Counted from the first letter of the stretch, positions 37,301 through 51,490 are shown. The stretch is 64,000 nucleotides of DNA from Asterias rubens (GCF_902459465.1 NC_047083.1:2501-66500), one strand, 5' to 3'. The notes: generated by a model from the letters alone, not told the origin. Translations and numbers: made by a program.

Positions 37301-39863
37301 TCCTGAAAGTTATGTATAGTTATAATGATGAGAATAGAATAAAAACTGCATCTGTTCGTAATTACCGTCTATCTATTATGAATTCATTTTGGATATTTTG
37401 GGATGGAGATGCAATTGCATTAATTGGTTATTGTGTACGAGCCAGATGTCTTTTTTGTTTGTTTGTGGTTTGTGTTGCCTGCGGGTACTAATTCTTGTAA
37501 CTATTTACAACGATGACATCATCACCTATTATAATCATACGACCCACACATAGTAGTAGTAGACCTCGGTTTTTATGGCATTTGAGAACGAATATCGAAA
37601 CGTATAGAGGTGACAAAATTATCCATGTTTGAAACACGCCCCCCCCCCCCAACACACACACAAAGTATCCCTTTCTCCATCCGAGCCTTTGGAACACCAC
37701 CCCCCCCCCCCCGCCCCTTTTTCATTCAGAAGTTGTATAAAGGCTCCTGACAATGTTTAGAACGCCCGCACTGGTGATCCCAGGCAGTTACAAGCATGCA
37801 GTATCCTAAAAGCACATTCATTCAAGCTTTGAATGTTCTCAATTTTTTGGGGGAGATATTAAGCTAGTGACAGCCGGAAGAATGTATCTTGTGATACCGA
37901 AGTATTTTCTTCGAGAAGTATTCCTTGTACATGTACATGCGGTGCAGTTTGTCCTGCTCTGTGTGCCATGACCTTGACTCAACCCTGTATTACTTCCTTG
38001 TCCCTTTCAAGACACGTCCTTACCAGTTCCAGGTCTGCTATTGGTCAGAAGCGGCTTGATTTGGCTTCTTATGGCTCACAAGTATTGTCCGCTCAAAAAA
38101 AAGGAATATTGCAAGTCAAGAGTTTCATCATGATCATGTATATCTTCTGTCAATTGAAACTGAAAGACCAAACCCTTGACCCCGATAGTATCTAATCTCC
38201 CCCCCCCCCCAAAAAAAAAAAAAAAAAATACCAAATGAATATTGAGTCTAAGCCAGTTTGAAATCGCACCAACGCTCGTGAAATCCTAAAGTAAGTTTGT
38301 TGGTGATACAGTGGTGATAAACTATAGAAAGAAAACACTTTTACAAATTTGTGTTCTGTGACACCGAAGCTGTGTGAGTTAAGTTAAAGGTGTTATTTCC
38401 CACCAATATTAGACGTGTTTGTGTTGTTCGAATGGGGCTAACAAGAGCGACATATCACACTTTACTCGTGGGTCGATCACCACTTCGCAGTCTCAGTGAC
38501 ATTATTTAAAAAAAACATCCTTAATGGATTGAAATAATGGTGTTGAAATTTCCCTTCAGTAATCAATGAATGCACGTGTAGTTTATTGTTTAAACGGGAC
38601 AACAGCTTGCTGAAATGGGTTTAATTGTGAAGAGAACAAAGCTTGTTATAATGGATGAATAATTTGTCGCTTTTAATTGCTTTGCTGCTCACGTGAAAGC
38701 CTCACAAAACAGCATGGGGTATCTGGAGTTAGAAAATACACAAAAGTTGTCCTATATTTATATTCATTTAATTACTTTTATGGGATTTTATTTTTTCTGT
38801 TGTAAATATATATGTTCCGTGACGATGTAGAGTTAAGAGTTAAAAATTCATATTTAGGCTGGACTGATAAGGTTTAGATTTGTTTATGTTTTTGTTTTGT
38901 TTTGTGAGACTGACTTATTATAATAATAATAATGTGTAATATTGGTAGAATCAATCTCAGTGGTTGTGTCTGTAACCGTGTCTTTCACGAATACAATGAT
39001 TAAACATTCCCGATATTAATTAACAGTTTTAAACAAACTTCGTATAATTGTGTCCACTTTTATTCAGTTTTTGTACATGAAAGAAAACTCGACTTTGATG
39101 AAACTAATGAAAACTACAAATAACAATACTGAAAAGCTCATAGCAAGCAATGAAAATTACAACAAAATGAGGAAATTTATCGGAAACCGCAAATAAAACA
39201 AGCTGCCTTAAGAACTATTTAAAAATGATTTGTTGATGAAACTGTTTGAACTCGGTCTTGTGACTTATTGTAGTAATTGTTATGTAGATCCCAATTAATA
39301 GATCGGTTGGGCTCTTGTCAATATTTCACACAAACGTGCCCTTAATCTGTCTGGGTTCCAGACTTCAGTCTCTATCACTCCCAGGGATTAAGAAACCATG
39401 CCTCAATTCATTTTATCCTTTAGTATTCGGTCTCAAAATTAAAACAACTGTCCGTCCTCTGTTGTTGATATAAAGCATGTTCCGTAGAAACAACATTGTT
39501 TCGCTTTGTTTTCGTACCCTTGCTCGTACGATGTTGTTGTTATTTTGTACAAAATATATTTATAATTATTTCAAAAAGACAAATTAATTAAACGTGTAGT
39601 TGAAATCAACTCGAGAAAAAAAAACCTAATGAATAAAAATATGACTGAATTTAGCATAATTTAAATAGAAAACAAGTTCAGAATAATAGCTATTTTCCAT
39701 TATATTTACATAATCAAGATTGCACCATTATAGTATTACAGGTGTAACTTTACTAAAATAAAAACAGCATGATTTCTTTTTAATCAACTAGAAGGTTTTG
39801 TTTTTCTTTCTTTAGCTTGTTGTAGCTTATTGTTTTATTCGAAACCAACTCAAATTAAACTGG

Positions 39864-40210
39864 TTGACTGCTTTTAAAGGCAAAGTATACCTTTGGGTTT
39901 TTGAACCGTTCAGCTGTTTTAATCCTTTAAATGTTTACAATAAACTAACTTTCACAAATTTCACTTCAAAGAATGTGGTCACGTTTTATCGACGGACAAT
40001 TCAGTGCGATTATGTCACGCAGGAGGAAGAACAATCCGTTATTGAAACACGCTGGTGCCAGTCTGAGAAACATTTAATAGTAATGCTGCTCAGATTCAAT
40101 TTTTGGTTCACAAAATGCTTTATTTTATCAAAAAAATGCTGTAGGCTTCTAACCAATAAGTTTGTATCGCCATTAATTTGTTGAGTGATTACCAAAATAC
40201 CTTCCCTAAC
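39864..40210. repeat. MITE-like interspersed repeat
   Basis: Opens TTTTAAAGGCAAAGTATACC and closes GAGTGATTACCAAAATACC, ends resembling those of the element at 51491-51875. The inverted-repeat match is weak and no target duplication is clear. An open frame inside has no homology. Confidence 0.4.
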
Positions 40211-40602
40211 AACGAATTATAAAATGAAAATTGCCGCTTTAAACGACGTTGAGAATGAGAGGCGAAAAGAAACCGTTTATATCCAGTAGGTTACCAACTA
40301 AATCTTATGCACAACATTAAATGGAGTTTGGAAGCATCCTCAATGCACAGATCTGTTTTAAAAATCACGCAAAGACATATGAAAATAACTTATTCGTAAA
40401 TTTTGATCAATAATCATTTGATGTTAATAATTAAACTATTTACAATGTTTTATTGCTCTTTAAGTATCGAAGAAATGATAATTGTTGACGTCATCTTGAT
40501 TTATCTAAAACATCAATGTCATCCTCCGAAAACCTTTACTCCATGACGTCACAAACTATGTTCTGTTAGAACCAGCGGCAATGTTCCAAGATGTTTACAA
40601 CA

Positions 40603-43600
40603 TCACATGACGTCCACATCTTTCTCGTCTTCTTGAAACTCTTCTCTTTCGTTGACCATTGGGCTTCTTCGTGCATCCTCTGTAACCTGGTCACCTAGCA
40701 ACGGACTGGAACAGGGGCTACTTCCAGGTGACTCCATCTCTTCTATGTCAGAGTTTGGATCTCTTAATCTAACTACATCCGGGCTCTCTTTATCTTCAGC
40801 TACGTCACTAAGGTCTGGATTGGGATTGGACTTATTTGGCAAGGTAGACTCACGTGACCCTCCTGATGAAAGTAGTTCCCTCTCTTTGGAATTGCGCCAT
40901 TTCATTCGACGATTCTGAAACCAGATTTTGACCTGAAACGGAACAGAAATTTACCAGAAATAAGATTTACTGTTTCTTATAGCATAGATATGGTCAATTA
41001 TCTATGCTTGTGGCGTCTTAAAAATAAACTTTTCTGTAATGGATTAAATAAGTGTCAAGAAAGGGAGAATTTTTGAGATTTTTTGATTTTGGTTGTTAAT
41101 CCCAGTCTCTGTTTGTTGCAGCCAGTGTTTTTGAACTCGCCGGTTCACCTAACTGTAAAATATCTGGACATCCAAGCCTCACTATTTACCCATCAACAAA
41201 CCCCATGGGGCCTCTCTTTAATTACAATCCACATCGGATCCTGTTTGTGTTGGTAGACGACAACACGATATTTGTTGTTTGAATAGTAAAACGACACAAT
41301 CCATGTAAATATATCTGGGTTAGCAAGCACATAGGGGCGCTCCAAAAACAATACGCAATCTGATTGGTTGGTTTTAGTGGGACGACTGAGCATAGCTTGC
41401 GCAACCACTTAAAGCAATGAGGTATACCTTACAATTCACGGACTAAGCACATTCATGAGCCGGTCTGGTGTGGGCTTATTTGGCATTATTTCCACACTGA
41501 TTTAATCGCACTTTTACCACAAGATTCGATACCAGCCAAAACAGAATTTATCCGATGAATGTTTCAAAAGGGGTCAGTGTGGAATTCATAACTTGTATCG
41601 GGTTTAATCACTACTCATTTAAATATGAACGGAAACTTCAAACAGAATCTTAATTGGTTTTGACGAAGCAAATAGTTCTAGACATTTAAACTGATCGCAG
41701 CAGACCGAAAAGGGGTCGGTTTCCCCTACCCCCCCCCCCCGCCCCGGCGGAGTGCAGTACATGGAGGTTAAATAAGTTCACATTATGATAATCCAACTCA
41801 TTGTATCAAGAGTAAGCTATGAAAGTGATTCTTGGTTCTAGAATTATAGCTGCAGTAGTCGATGGATTAAATTTGACTTTGCTTAAAAAGAAAATGAGAA
41901 ATATAGAGACGGATTTTCAGATCTCAAATTAAATGATTTATGTTTTGTATTAGAGTCATTATGCCATTCTTTGACAATCTGAAGGTAAACAAAGCTTTAA
42001 TTATCCAGTACTAACATTTTATATCGACTAAAATCTGCCTGATTTATAGAGTGTTTGTAAATAATACACTAATAGTGTAACCAATAAAACTTAATATTAG
42101 TAGGTCGATCAGAATCTATATTCATAATAATTTCATAACAGCGAGGATGAAATGGACACTACTTCAATAAGTTAACCAATAATGTAGTATCCTCACTTAC
42201 ACAGACGCTGTACCGACTCCCAAATAATAAGTTACCCAATAAAATTCATGTTGCAATCTTGGAATAGCCGCTCCACTAAACACCCATCCCCCGTTCCGAT
42301 TGAGCATAATAATTTATAGCTTGGCCCATAAAACAAGATTTTACAGTTTATAGCACCATACTGCACGGACAATGCGCACATAGATTTGTTGCTATTGCAC
42401 ATAATATAATGTGTCTTTTGTCCCTCTATTGTGTTTATCATTTTCTTTGTGTTAATAGGTGGACGACCAACGTGTTGCTATAAACACTTATTGTTTCGTG
42501 ACGTCATGCTACGTCATCAGGTTTGGGTCTAGATATACAGTAAGATGAAGAAGTTCGAATGCATTTAAACGAGCAAGACGAAACGAGATTCCAAATTAAA
42601 ACTAAGTCAAATTTTACTGATTTGAAAATGATTTATAGCAAATGAAACCCACCTTCTTTGATTGTAATGTGGCACTGCCACTCATTAATCTATTAATTTA
42701 TCTGATCATCAAATAACACACAAACAAACCAATGTACATTAATAAGACATTTTATTGCGAACTCAAATCCTGATTTGTTCAGCACGAAGCAGTCTTTCTT
42801 TTGTACATCTCGTAAAGGTCACTGCGCAATGACCTTTATCTTGAGACTATGGAGCGGCAGCCCGCGCAGACATTTTTACCAGTTCGCTGGTGTAAAACTT
42901 TACGACTTTCTGCTCTTTGCATCCAAGGAAGCACCCGTCCCTGAATTAATGAGACCAACAGTCTTTTCCAAACCTCAACTTGACCAAAACAAAATCAAGC
43001 TTAACTGATCTGTGCGTGTGTTATGTGTTTAAAGTAGAGCATGCTTTTATTTGTTCACAATCCGTCATTAAGGTTTTCATTAGCATACCGTACCACATGT
43101 TGATTTAATGATACAATATTGCTCACTTGTAACAACAATCATAAAAATTGTATTGTGAACTTGGGTGATGTCTCTTTTACTTTGTCTATACCTTTAAAAG
43201 TTTCTTTGTCTTCGAAATTAACTCAATATAAAGTTATTTTTAGAAAATGGCTTATTTTGATCTAGGCTTGTTTCCCTGATATAAAGTTTCAATTAGCTTG
43301 GGGCAAGACGCAGTATATATAGGCCGCTTATTGTTAAGTTGGGTACTATTATGTAGGTGCTGATATGTTTACCAAGTTATCACCACATAACTTAGAAAAT
43401 TAAGATGTCGTGAATTATTGCAGTAAGTAATAAAATGCTGTTAGACATGCGTGAAATTCACCAACCTGTGAGATTAGAAGACATAAAGTGAAAAGCTGGA
43501 TGTGTGTCGCGTGCTTGGATCAGGTTCGCATTTTCATCTTGCAACGTGTATCTGATGTTGATTGATATATCGGGCGGTCGCTTTGGGAATTATTGTCTTG

Positions 43601-46600
43601 CGGTTACAAATTAGCCTTTCTATTTGGTTAAAGGACATATATCACACCAATTAACGTCTAAGACCACTTTTGTAAATCAGTGTCAATTTGTCAATAAAGG
43701 TTGTAAACCATTGTGGCCGAAACCAGACCTTTCTGTCATCGCAAAAGAAAAGATCGAGTCGAACAAAAATAATCATTCGTAAAAAAAATAAAAAAATAAA
43801 AGCTAGCGACAGGAACATTTAAACTGTGTTTTTAGTTTTACGAAAATAAACTTATTAAGATTAAATAACCAACCTGTGAGTCTTTGAGTCCCAGTTTTGC
43901 AGCCAGCTTCTTCCTGTCCGGCTTACTAATGTACTTCTGTTGCTGAAATTTCTTTTCCAGTCCTTTCCGCTGAGCATCAGAAAACACCGCCCGCCGCAAC
44001 ATCCCTCGGCGGGGTTTACCCCTCGCTACTCCCGGCCAAGGAAATGTCCCTGGAACGGGTATTACCGAAGATGGAGTCACTTTAAAAAACAAATACAGAA
44101 GAAAAGTTCAACCTTAAATTGGGTCACACATAAACAAGCACAACATTATAAAAACGCTCAGAAAAATTGCTCAGAACAAAAATTGTCTCTCTTATTTTTG
44201 TCCAACGACTGTGGCCACTCAGGTACTCCGTCAAACGGCTTAAGTCAGTCTGAGGGTGTGATTCCGTTTAGTAGATAAAGAAAATCGGCATAATAGATAA
44301 ATTGATTGGTAAATCATTAAAAAAAACATTAATTATAATATTATAGTATTCTTTATAAGATTTGTGTGTTTATTGAAGTAACTTTAAATCTCACCCAATG
44401 CCACGGCAAATCACGTGTGATAATTGTACTTCATTCTTTATAAATTAATTTAGACATTTTTATAACAACCTGTTATTTATGTTACTGAAACTAAAATGAC
44501 CCTATTTGTCAAGTTTTGGCCTAATGAGATTTATGGCAATGTTACAGGTGGATTGATGGGCCAGGCGTATGGTCCAGTCACGGATAGTAATTACCAGTTA
44601 CACCATGGACACTAAAACTTGTACAGGTTATCGGCACTACGTTCAGTAAAGCACAGCCATGTTCAGAGCTAACTCAAGGGGGCGGGTGGCATGACCCCCT
44701 GGTTTGGTTACAATAATTAAATTACAACGATACATGGACAGTCTGTCGCTATAAATGAATCACACACCAAAGTCCTTGCTCTATAATTGAACAAGGACGC
44801 TAAGCTGGAGAAGTATATAACTGATGTACCATGCAACTATAAAACATCATGTTTACTTGGCTAATTGGTCAGTTCACAAAACAATCTCTTTCATACTTTT
44901 TGAAAAGTTTGGTTTTCCCTTTGTCCTTTTCGAACAGATTTTAATCATTTTCATAATGAAGCCGATATTATTTTGATTTTCTTTTAGAAAACTAAAAACC
45001 AAACTAAAATTCACAGATTTGAATTGTGTGTATACTTTCTAAAAAGCAGCAAAGCAAAGTGCTCCATCAAGGAGAATTGTAATACAGAGCGCTATACGCA
45101 GTCTCGGAAACATTGTCATTTTAATTCTTTATTTAGCAATGGGTTGTTGATGGATTTGTCAGTGTACAATGAAGAGTAGACATAACGTCCACTTGAGATG
45201 GGCGGAGTTGTAACAATAGAAGGTACTTCAGAACTGACGTACCATGAAGCAAGTTAGCAATCCATCTAACTCCTTATGCTTCAACAAGCTTTTGTCTGGT
45301 TTCCTGTATGCTCGCTACCAGTTATATAACAAGTGCACACAAGAGGTCCGACTACTTTCTCTTCTAACATCAGTTTCACTAACTATATTTTTCAATCAGA
45401 AAACAATGGTGTTAACCACTTTCAATAAGGATTCGTCGGTATTAGGATTCGTCGGTATTGGGCTCAAATTGCATCCCACCTCTCCCACCCATTCCACATT
45501 GTCACAACGTGAGTGTATCTTAGAGTTGCATAGTGTTTAACCAACGATAAATTTTTGCCCGAGATTGGAAAAGAACCATTTATACGATCGGGAAAACACA
45601 GATTACCCTAACATAGCAAGAACCAGTTAATTGTTTAACTACCACAAACGCACAGTGTACAATGCGGTCATCATGTAAAATAGGCAGTACACGTGTTGCA
45701 CTATGCTTTAAAAGAACAACGATATTATGGAACTCCTAGCCCCAAAATAACAATAAATTAGACTATGGAATCCCTGGAAACGCATTTACTTTATCAGTCT
45801 CCTCGACCTTCCCACCATGTGTCAAAACTCATTTCATAGTTATAGGAAATAAGAGAATGCATTAAAAAAATGGCATGTTGGTTAACTCAACCATCCCCCG
45901 GGTCCACCCTCACGTTATAACGAGTAAAACTGTGTACACTGTCTACTGCTTTTACGTGCAGAGAAGCGTGCATAACTTTTTATGGTAGCTGTCACGAAAA
46001 TCATCAACTGAAGACCATAAAAATTAACTTGTTTAGGTTGGAATCAAAGTGCAGAAATGAACCGTTATTGCATCTGCAGAATCAGTATCAAATACTCCCG
46101 ATTTATTTGAATGAGACTATCTGGGTTTCTTATTGTAGTTGTTTATTGTAACGGTTTAACCAGTTGCTGGACGCAGGAAGTTGAATTAAATTAATTTTGA
46201 CAAATGATTTGGACCAATAATGTAATTTTCTCAACTGTGTTGAATCGAATTGGTTATGATTTAAGCTGAAAAGTAAATAAAATATTATTAAAAAAAACTT
46301 TAAAAACATTTATTGTGTACTTAGGTTTGAAGCCAGCACCAATAGATTCTGTTCTTGTTTATTGCTAAACTATGTCTTGAAAAAAACACGAACCTGGTAG
46401 GAATGGGTTTCTAGCCATTGATGACGTCACACCTGAACCATAAATAGGTCTACTAGTAAGATGTGCAAGAGATGTTCCAAGATGTTTGTAACCACTCAGT
46501 GTAGATGTTGTAGATGTTGGTGCACCTATAAATGGAGAACAATGAAGACAATAGTTATACAAGAAACTGAAGACAATCTCAAAAATAAGCCGCACCCAAA

Positions 46601-49015
46601 TAAGTATTGACTTCTGAAATCTTATTGGGATGTTAATTGAATATCAAGTATGCCTATTAAGAAATTCGTTTGATGCCATGAAATGTATCTTCTAAATTAA
46701 TTTGTTTTTTGAGTAAATTCCAAAACACAAAACGAAAGTGATTTTTATTGATTTAATGTCGAGCGATTGAAGTGAAAGAAATCAGTTTGTTACAATGGCA
46801 GTAGGTCAAATATTGCCACATAAAGGATGTCAAATGTGATCACAATACGAAACAACACGGATGTTTAGCGATATGTTTTAGTCTTAATCAATCTTATCAA
46901 GCCCACACTCCTCACACCTCGAGAGACAAAAGTAAATTGTTTTGAAAACTGAGTGAGGTGTTTTCCCTCGCATTAGATAAGAAATTCAAGTTGGTGGTTT
47001 GTTTTCAGGAAATGGAGATAGGAAATTTGCAACTTGAAGTCAATATGATCTTTGATATACAAGTCTCAAATGAAAGTTAAAATGGTTTGAACATTGGTTT
47101 ATTTTATAATATTTATTAGGTTCATTATAGTTATGTTAATGACTAGTACAGAAAGCATTCAGATAAAATTGTCACTTTTGTGTTCAAGCTGTTTGTAATA
47201 TGAAAGAAAAAAATAAATTTAACAGCCAATGAAAGTAAGGCTTATAAGAGGTTGACAGCTGGCGTCCATTCACAGAAGAGCTTATATATCAACTCGGATT
47301 TAATAAAGGAGCATTCAACCTTTAGTCTTTGGTTGCAGTAAGCCACGCTGGGCGTGGATTTACCGTGCACAGCGACTCAAGCCCCGCCGTCATTTCACGA
47401 TTCTTAACGGTAGATAATTAGCAATACAACACCAGCTACCGTACACAGCGTCCAAAACGGACGTATTAACCAATACATCACACAACCCTAAGGCTCAATT
47501 CTTATACCCATAATTTAATTACGTTAATACGCGTTTTATATTGAGCGTGCGAGGGGCGCTAACGGCAAGGATGTTTTACTCAGTCGTTTGATATTAAGAT
47601 ACCAATAGCACTTTGTAAATCTCAAGATTAATAAACGAACATGGTGTTTGCACTCACAGCGAAAAATACGGCCGCCGAAAAGAGACAAAATAAAATGGTT
47701 TGATTTGAGTGATTATAATTACGACGAAATGAGCAACAACTAAATCTAATAATTGACTTATAATATTTATTTTATAAACTGACATTTCAATGGTGATTTT
47801 TAAGTTTCAGTACATAAGAAAAACCATCACTACCATGATTCAATAATAAGGACGAGATGCAAATTTGGAAATGGCGGAAATTGGCGGAGGGAGCATCGGG
47901 TGTGACCAGAAATATTGTTTTGAATGCTGATGAAACACACCACCTCGACAAATAAACTATGAGCTCTATCGTTGTTTAGGTTTTTTCGGTTTATGGCTTG
48001 GGCTGGTGAAGCATTTAAAAATTAACAAAATAAATAAAATGACAAGCTTTTGAAGTTGCACTGATTTTAAAGTTAAAGTAAAGAACGGTTAAGAACCAAC
48101 ACAATGCATAGGTACTCCGAAACCAACTTACTCAATATAAAGTGCCCCAAATTCGGCAAACTTAAGCATTATAAAGATCAACAATTCAAATAACATGAAC
48201 GCAACAAAACAGAAACAAACAACAAATTGGAAAACAATTCAAACAATGAAAAAGACTTGCGCTTTTAGGCGCAAGGGTTTTGGATTGGGAAGTTATATCA
48301 AAGTTAATGAGTCGTTGGCGCATCTAACAGTAACATTCTTACTACTATCATAAGACTAAGGGATAGAAACAAGTACCACAACAAACATTTTTGTGTGTGA
48401 CTTTTTAGTTATTTGCTGATTTATTTACAAAGTAGAAAGTAACATACCTTGTGATGAGCGGGCTTCTGCTGACAATATTGCATTGACGCCGAATTTAAGA
48501 CCAAAGCCATGTTCACAAGCAGCCACACCTGCCGCGGGTGAGGCACTCCCTTCCCCTCGGCTACCACCACTTCCATTCCGCTGTTGTTGCTGAGTTTGCC
48601 GGAGGCAATTACAGGTGGTACAAGAAGCTGGATGTTTGGGGATGGGTTTATGGATTGGAGTTCTTTGAGATAGAATGTCTTTGACGAGAAATGATGTTGT
48701 AGAGGCAGGTGCCTGAACTTGCTGGTTATTCTGCTGATTGTTTGAAAGATGATGATGATGACGGGGGAGTTGTAATGAACCAACACCAGGCATAGGTACT
48801 CCAAAAGCTTGGGGTCTAAAGACTGTATGGTAGAGTGGGGAAGGGGCAAGTAAACCACCAAATGGGGGTTTATCTTCCCCACGGTCTCGATCAAGTCGAC
48901 ATAAAAGATGAGGTACATGCAGACTATGTTGAGCATGTAGACTAGCTATGGAACTTGCCGGTGCATAGGTGTATGGAGGCTCCCCTGCTATGGTTCGGGC
49001 GTCTACAGTTGTCAT
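40603..49015 (-). CDS. DBX1: DBX-type homeobox transcription factor, 4 exons
   Basis: Exons on the - strand: 49015-48448, 46525-46394, 44079-43874, 40932-40603 (TGA). Phases close to 411 aa. The N-terminal part has an eh1-like SFLVKDIL and the DBX-specific LKFGVNAILS. A Gly/Pro linker ends PVPGTFPWP and leads into RGMLRRAVFSDAQRKGLEKK, the start of the homeodomain (residues ~257-316), with KQKYISKPDRKKLAAKLG-type helix 2 and recognition helix KIWFQNRRMKWRNSK. The intron falls between homeodomain positions 46 and 47, as in many homeobox genes. KERELLSSGG follows, as in vertebrate DBX1/DBX2, and an acidic C-terminal tail ends the protein. DBX proteins act as repressors patterning nerve cells in the embryo; the eh1 motif would recruit Groucho. 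Exon 1 also carries His- and Gln-rich runs absent from vertebrate DBX1. Confidence 0.96.
40933..43873 (-). other. Large DBX intron 3
   Basis: About 2.9 kb splitting the homeodomain. A perfect CRE TGACGTCA lies at 42499-42506 and a C-run at ~41730. No other exon seen; an open frame at 42775-43008 has no homology. Confidence 0.6.
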
Positions 49016-49243
49016 TTTTCCTCACTCTTTTTCACTTGTTTTGCGTTAATTTATTGCGTCTTGGAGCGTATCCCACGTGCAGAAACCAAAACGGTAATAA
49101 ATTCCAGATATCTGTACCGACTGTCTGCCGTGCACATTACAACTGTTTGGATCGGTATAAGTTGCCCTGCCCTATGAATTATACACGCACTGGTATCCAC
49201 TACAAGTTTGGCTTTTTAATGCCGCGCCTCGTGATTGACAGCA

Positions 49244-49263
49244 GATATAAGCTCTCTGATTGG
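49244..49263 (-). promoter_or_regulatory. Candidate DBX core promoter
   Basis: On the - strand a CCAAT box (49263-49259, context TGACCAATCAG) is followed after ~9 bp by TTATATC (49250-49244), roughly 230 bp upstream of the DBX ATG. The order is right but the CCAAT-TATA spacing is shorter than usual, so TATA function is uncertain. Confidence 0.4.
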
Positions 49264-49523
49264 TCAATGAGTCGATGACGAGTGCGGATCCTGACACTTC
49301 TACTGTCGGAGTTTCAATGAAAGAGGGCGTGGCCTTTGGTAAGGTAACCAAGTACCGTATTTGACGACATGTTTATATACACTGGCTAATAGTAATACAC
49401 CAATCGCAATTAACATCATAATACCAGTGATAATATGACCCAATGTATATATGTGTGTCTAAGGTATTATAAGCCCCTTGTGTAGTATGAGCTTGTCGTG
49501 ATTTGGTCGCGTGTGGGCGCTGT

Positions 49524-49532
49524 AGGGGGCGA
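49524..49532 (+). promoter_or_regulatory. CTCF-core-like motif upstream of DBX
   Basis: CGCTGTAGGGGGCGAGC resembles the core of the CTCF site and lies about 0.5 kb upstream of the DBX start, in a locally GC-rich patch (49500-49640). Confidence 0.3.
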
Positions 49533-51490
49533 GCAGAGCTCAAATCGTACGGCGTGATTTTCAAGTGTCGCCCCATTCACGTAGCAGAGCAATCTCGCTT
49601 GGGCTTACCGGGTAGTTTCAGGCGGGGCGTAGGGGGTGCGCCATGTACTAGAAAACGCCGTACAGTGTCCATTCTACAATCGATCATGATTGTACATGTG
49701 CTTGTATTATATTGCCAAGCACATGTCACTATCTTCTGCATTTAGTGATCCATTTTAATATTGCAGAAACACTAGTGGCTGTGTTCAGGAAACAGACAAT
49801 AAAAGCTACACAATGGAACTGGGTGTATGACAAGAATCTCAAATGAACCAGAAGAGAAACAAAACATTATTAGGTTTCAAAGTTGGTGTGGTTTGAGCCG
49901 ATCTTTCACTTTCCCTTTTCAAATCATTCAATTGTCCACATGTCATTTTCAAGCGCGCTGTTTCAGCCTGTTGTATGTGTGTGCTCGTTGTTGGTTAGTT
50001 TGTATGTTTGTTGGGGGTGGGTGTTCGTTTGTTGTTTGTTTTTTCCATCTTCCCAAACAAATAATAAATTGGAAATTTAATTTGTACAAACAAAATGACA
50101 TAATAAATAAATAATTTGTAAATCAAACAGTTTCAGTTTGCGTTACACAATTTGTCCTGAATCTCTCTACCATAAAGTTGAGAGAAAACATTATTTCTTA
50201 TTATTTACATCTGATTAAGTCTTCATTTAGGATCTTTTTTCCATTAAGTCCTTTTGTCTCATAAGTTTTAACCGAACAAAAAGTGCAACCGATACATTAA
50301 ACAGTCGTAGGTTTTAAACAACCTGTTGTTGATTTTGTTAAATGTTAAAGTCCAAGTGGAGTAATTGTCGAATACTGCGCAGTATGAGGTAATCAGTAAT
50401 CAATTGGTCCTTGTCTCTTGTAAACAGCCCCTTCATTGGATTAAATTATATACCAACAACATTGGTTCTTTCTTTTCTCAACCCGGGAATTCTTTGCTGT
50501 ATAACTCTTCCACTGATTGGGTCTAAACGCTGTGCCAGTCTCAATACGTAGTTTACTTACACTGTTAAGTTTTGACTGTTGTGTTTGTTTTAGTTTGTGT
50601 ACAAATTACAATCCTGCCTGTGAATGGAATAGTTGTGTGGTCAAGTGTATGCTTTGGTTGACATTTCGTTGTGCGGTCTTCATGAAGTCGCAACACAAAG
50701 GATTATAATTTATATTACTCCGCTGACATTTTGACAGCCTTTCTTTTACGCGGGAAATTAATGTGGTCTTTTCATTCACTACAAGATTGTGTATACAGCC
50801 ACTGCAATGTGATTTATCATACTGATATACGTGGTTAACAAACTGCTTCTTTTGTCATGAACTCTCTCAATGTCTGGTGGCACAAATTCTCAAGTGCTAA
50901 GATAAGAACTTTCTAAATTAACATCAAGTACGCAGCTTGGCTTATCGGTTGAGTTTCATTAACAAAGCGGCACTGGGTAAATGTCTTGTCTTTAGTGTTT
51001 AGATTCTTGGTAATTTAAACATTGGGATGCTGTCTGTAGATAATAAGTTCTCTTTCAGAATAATGGAACCTTTCCAAAGTTTTCCGACGCTTCTTTTTTG
51101 TAATGTTCCAAACATAGCCTTTTCCTGGCGTCATCCATAACATAAGGGTTTCACAAAGTGAACGCATGATTTATTTTCAGTCAAGATAAAATATTTGAAT
51201 CTTGCCATAATTAATTGATGTGTATGCATAGAGGCCTAGACTTTTAACATTAGTCTTATTCCATTCTTATGTTCCATATGGTTTCACTGCTGTATAAACT
51301 TCTAAAACATTATGCGCGTGCCGAACACGAGCCAATAGTACAATGATAGTGTGCCCTCAACGTTCATAATAAAATTGTAGCCTAAGGCACCGCCATCTTA
51401 AACCGCTCTGGATTAACAATACTATGAGAAGTTTTACTTAGACGGTTTGAGGTCATCTTATAATGATAGTCAAGGGTCTATATTAATTGC
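49533..51490. other. Gene-free sequence upstream of DBX
   Basis: AT-rich, no exon recognised on either strand. It includes a T/G-rich patch near 50000-50045. Confidence 0.55.

Larger units (their letters stand above)
28764..40602. other. Gene desert between LMO2 and DBX
   Basis: No coding exon was recognised on either strand. The long open frames at 32.0-32.6 kb are produced by a minisatellite whose unit is a multiple of three. Contents listed separately: fold-back element, 43-bp and 60-bp minisatellites, TCAA microsatellite, hammerhead-like remnant, MITE-like sequence. C-runs occur near 28682, 30890, 35645, 37640, 37700 and 38200. Confidence 0.55.
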
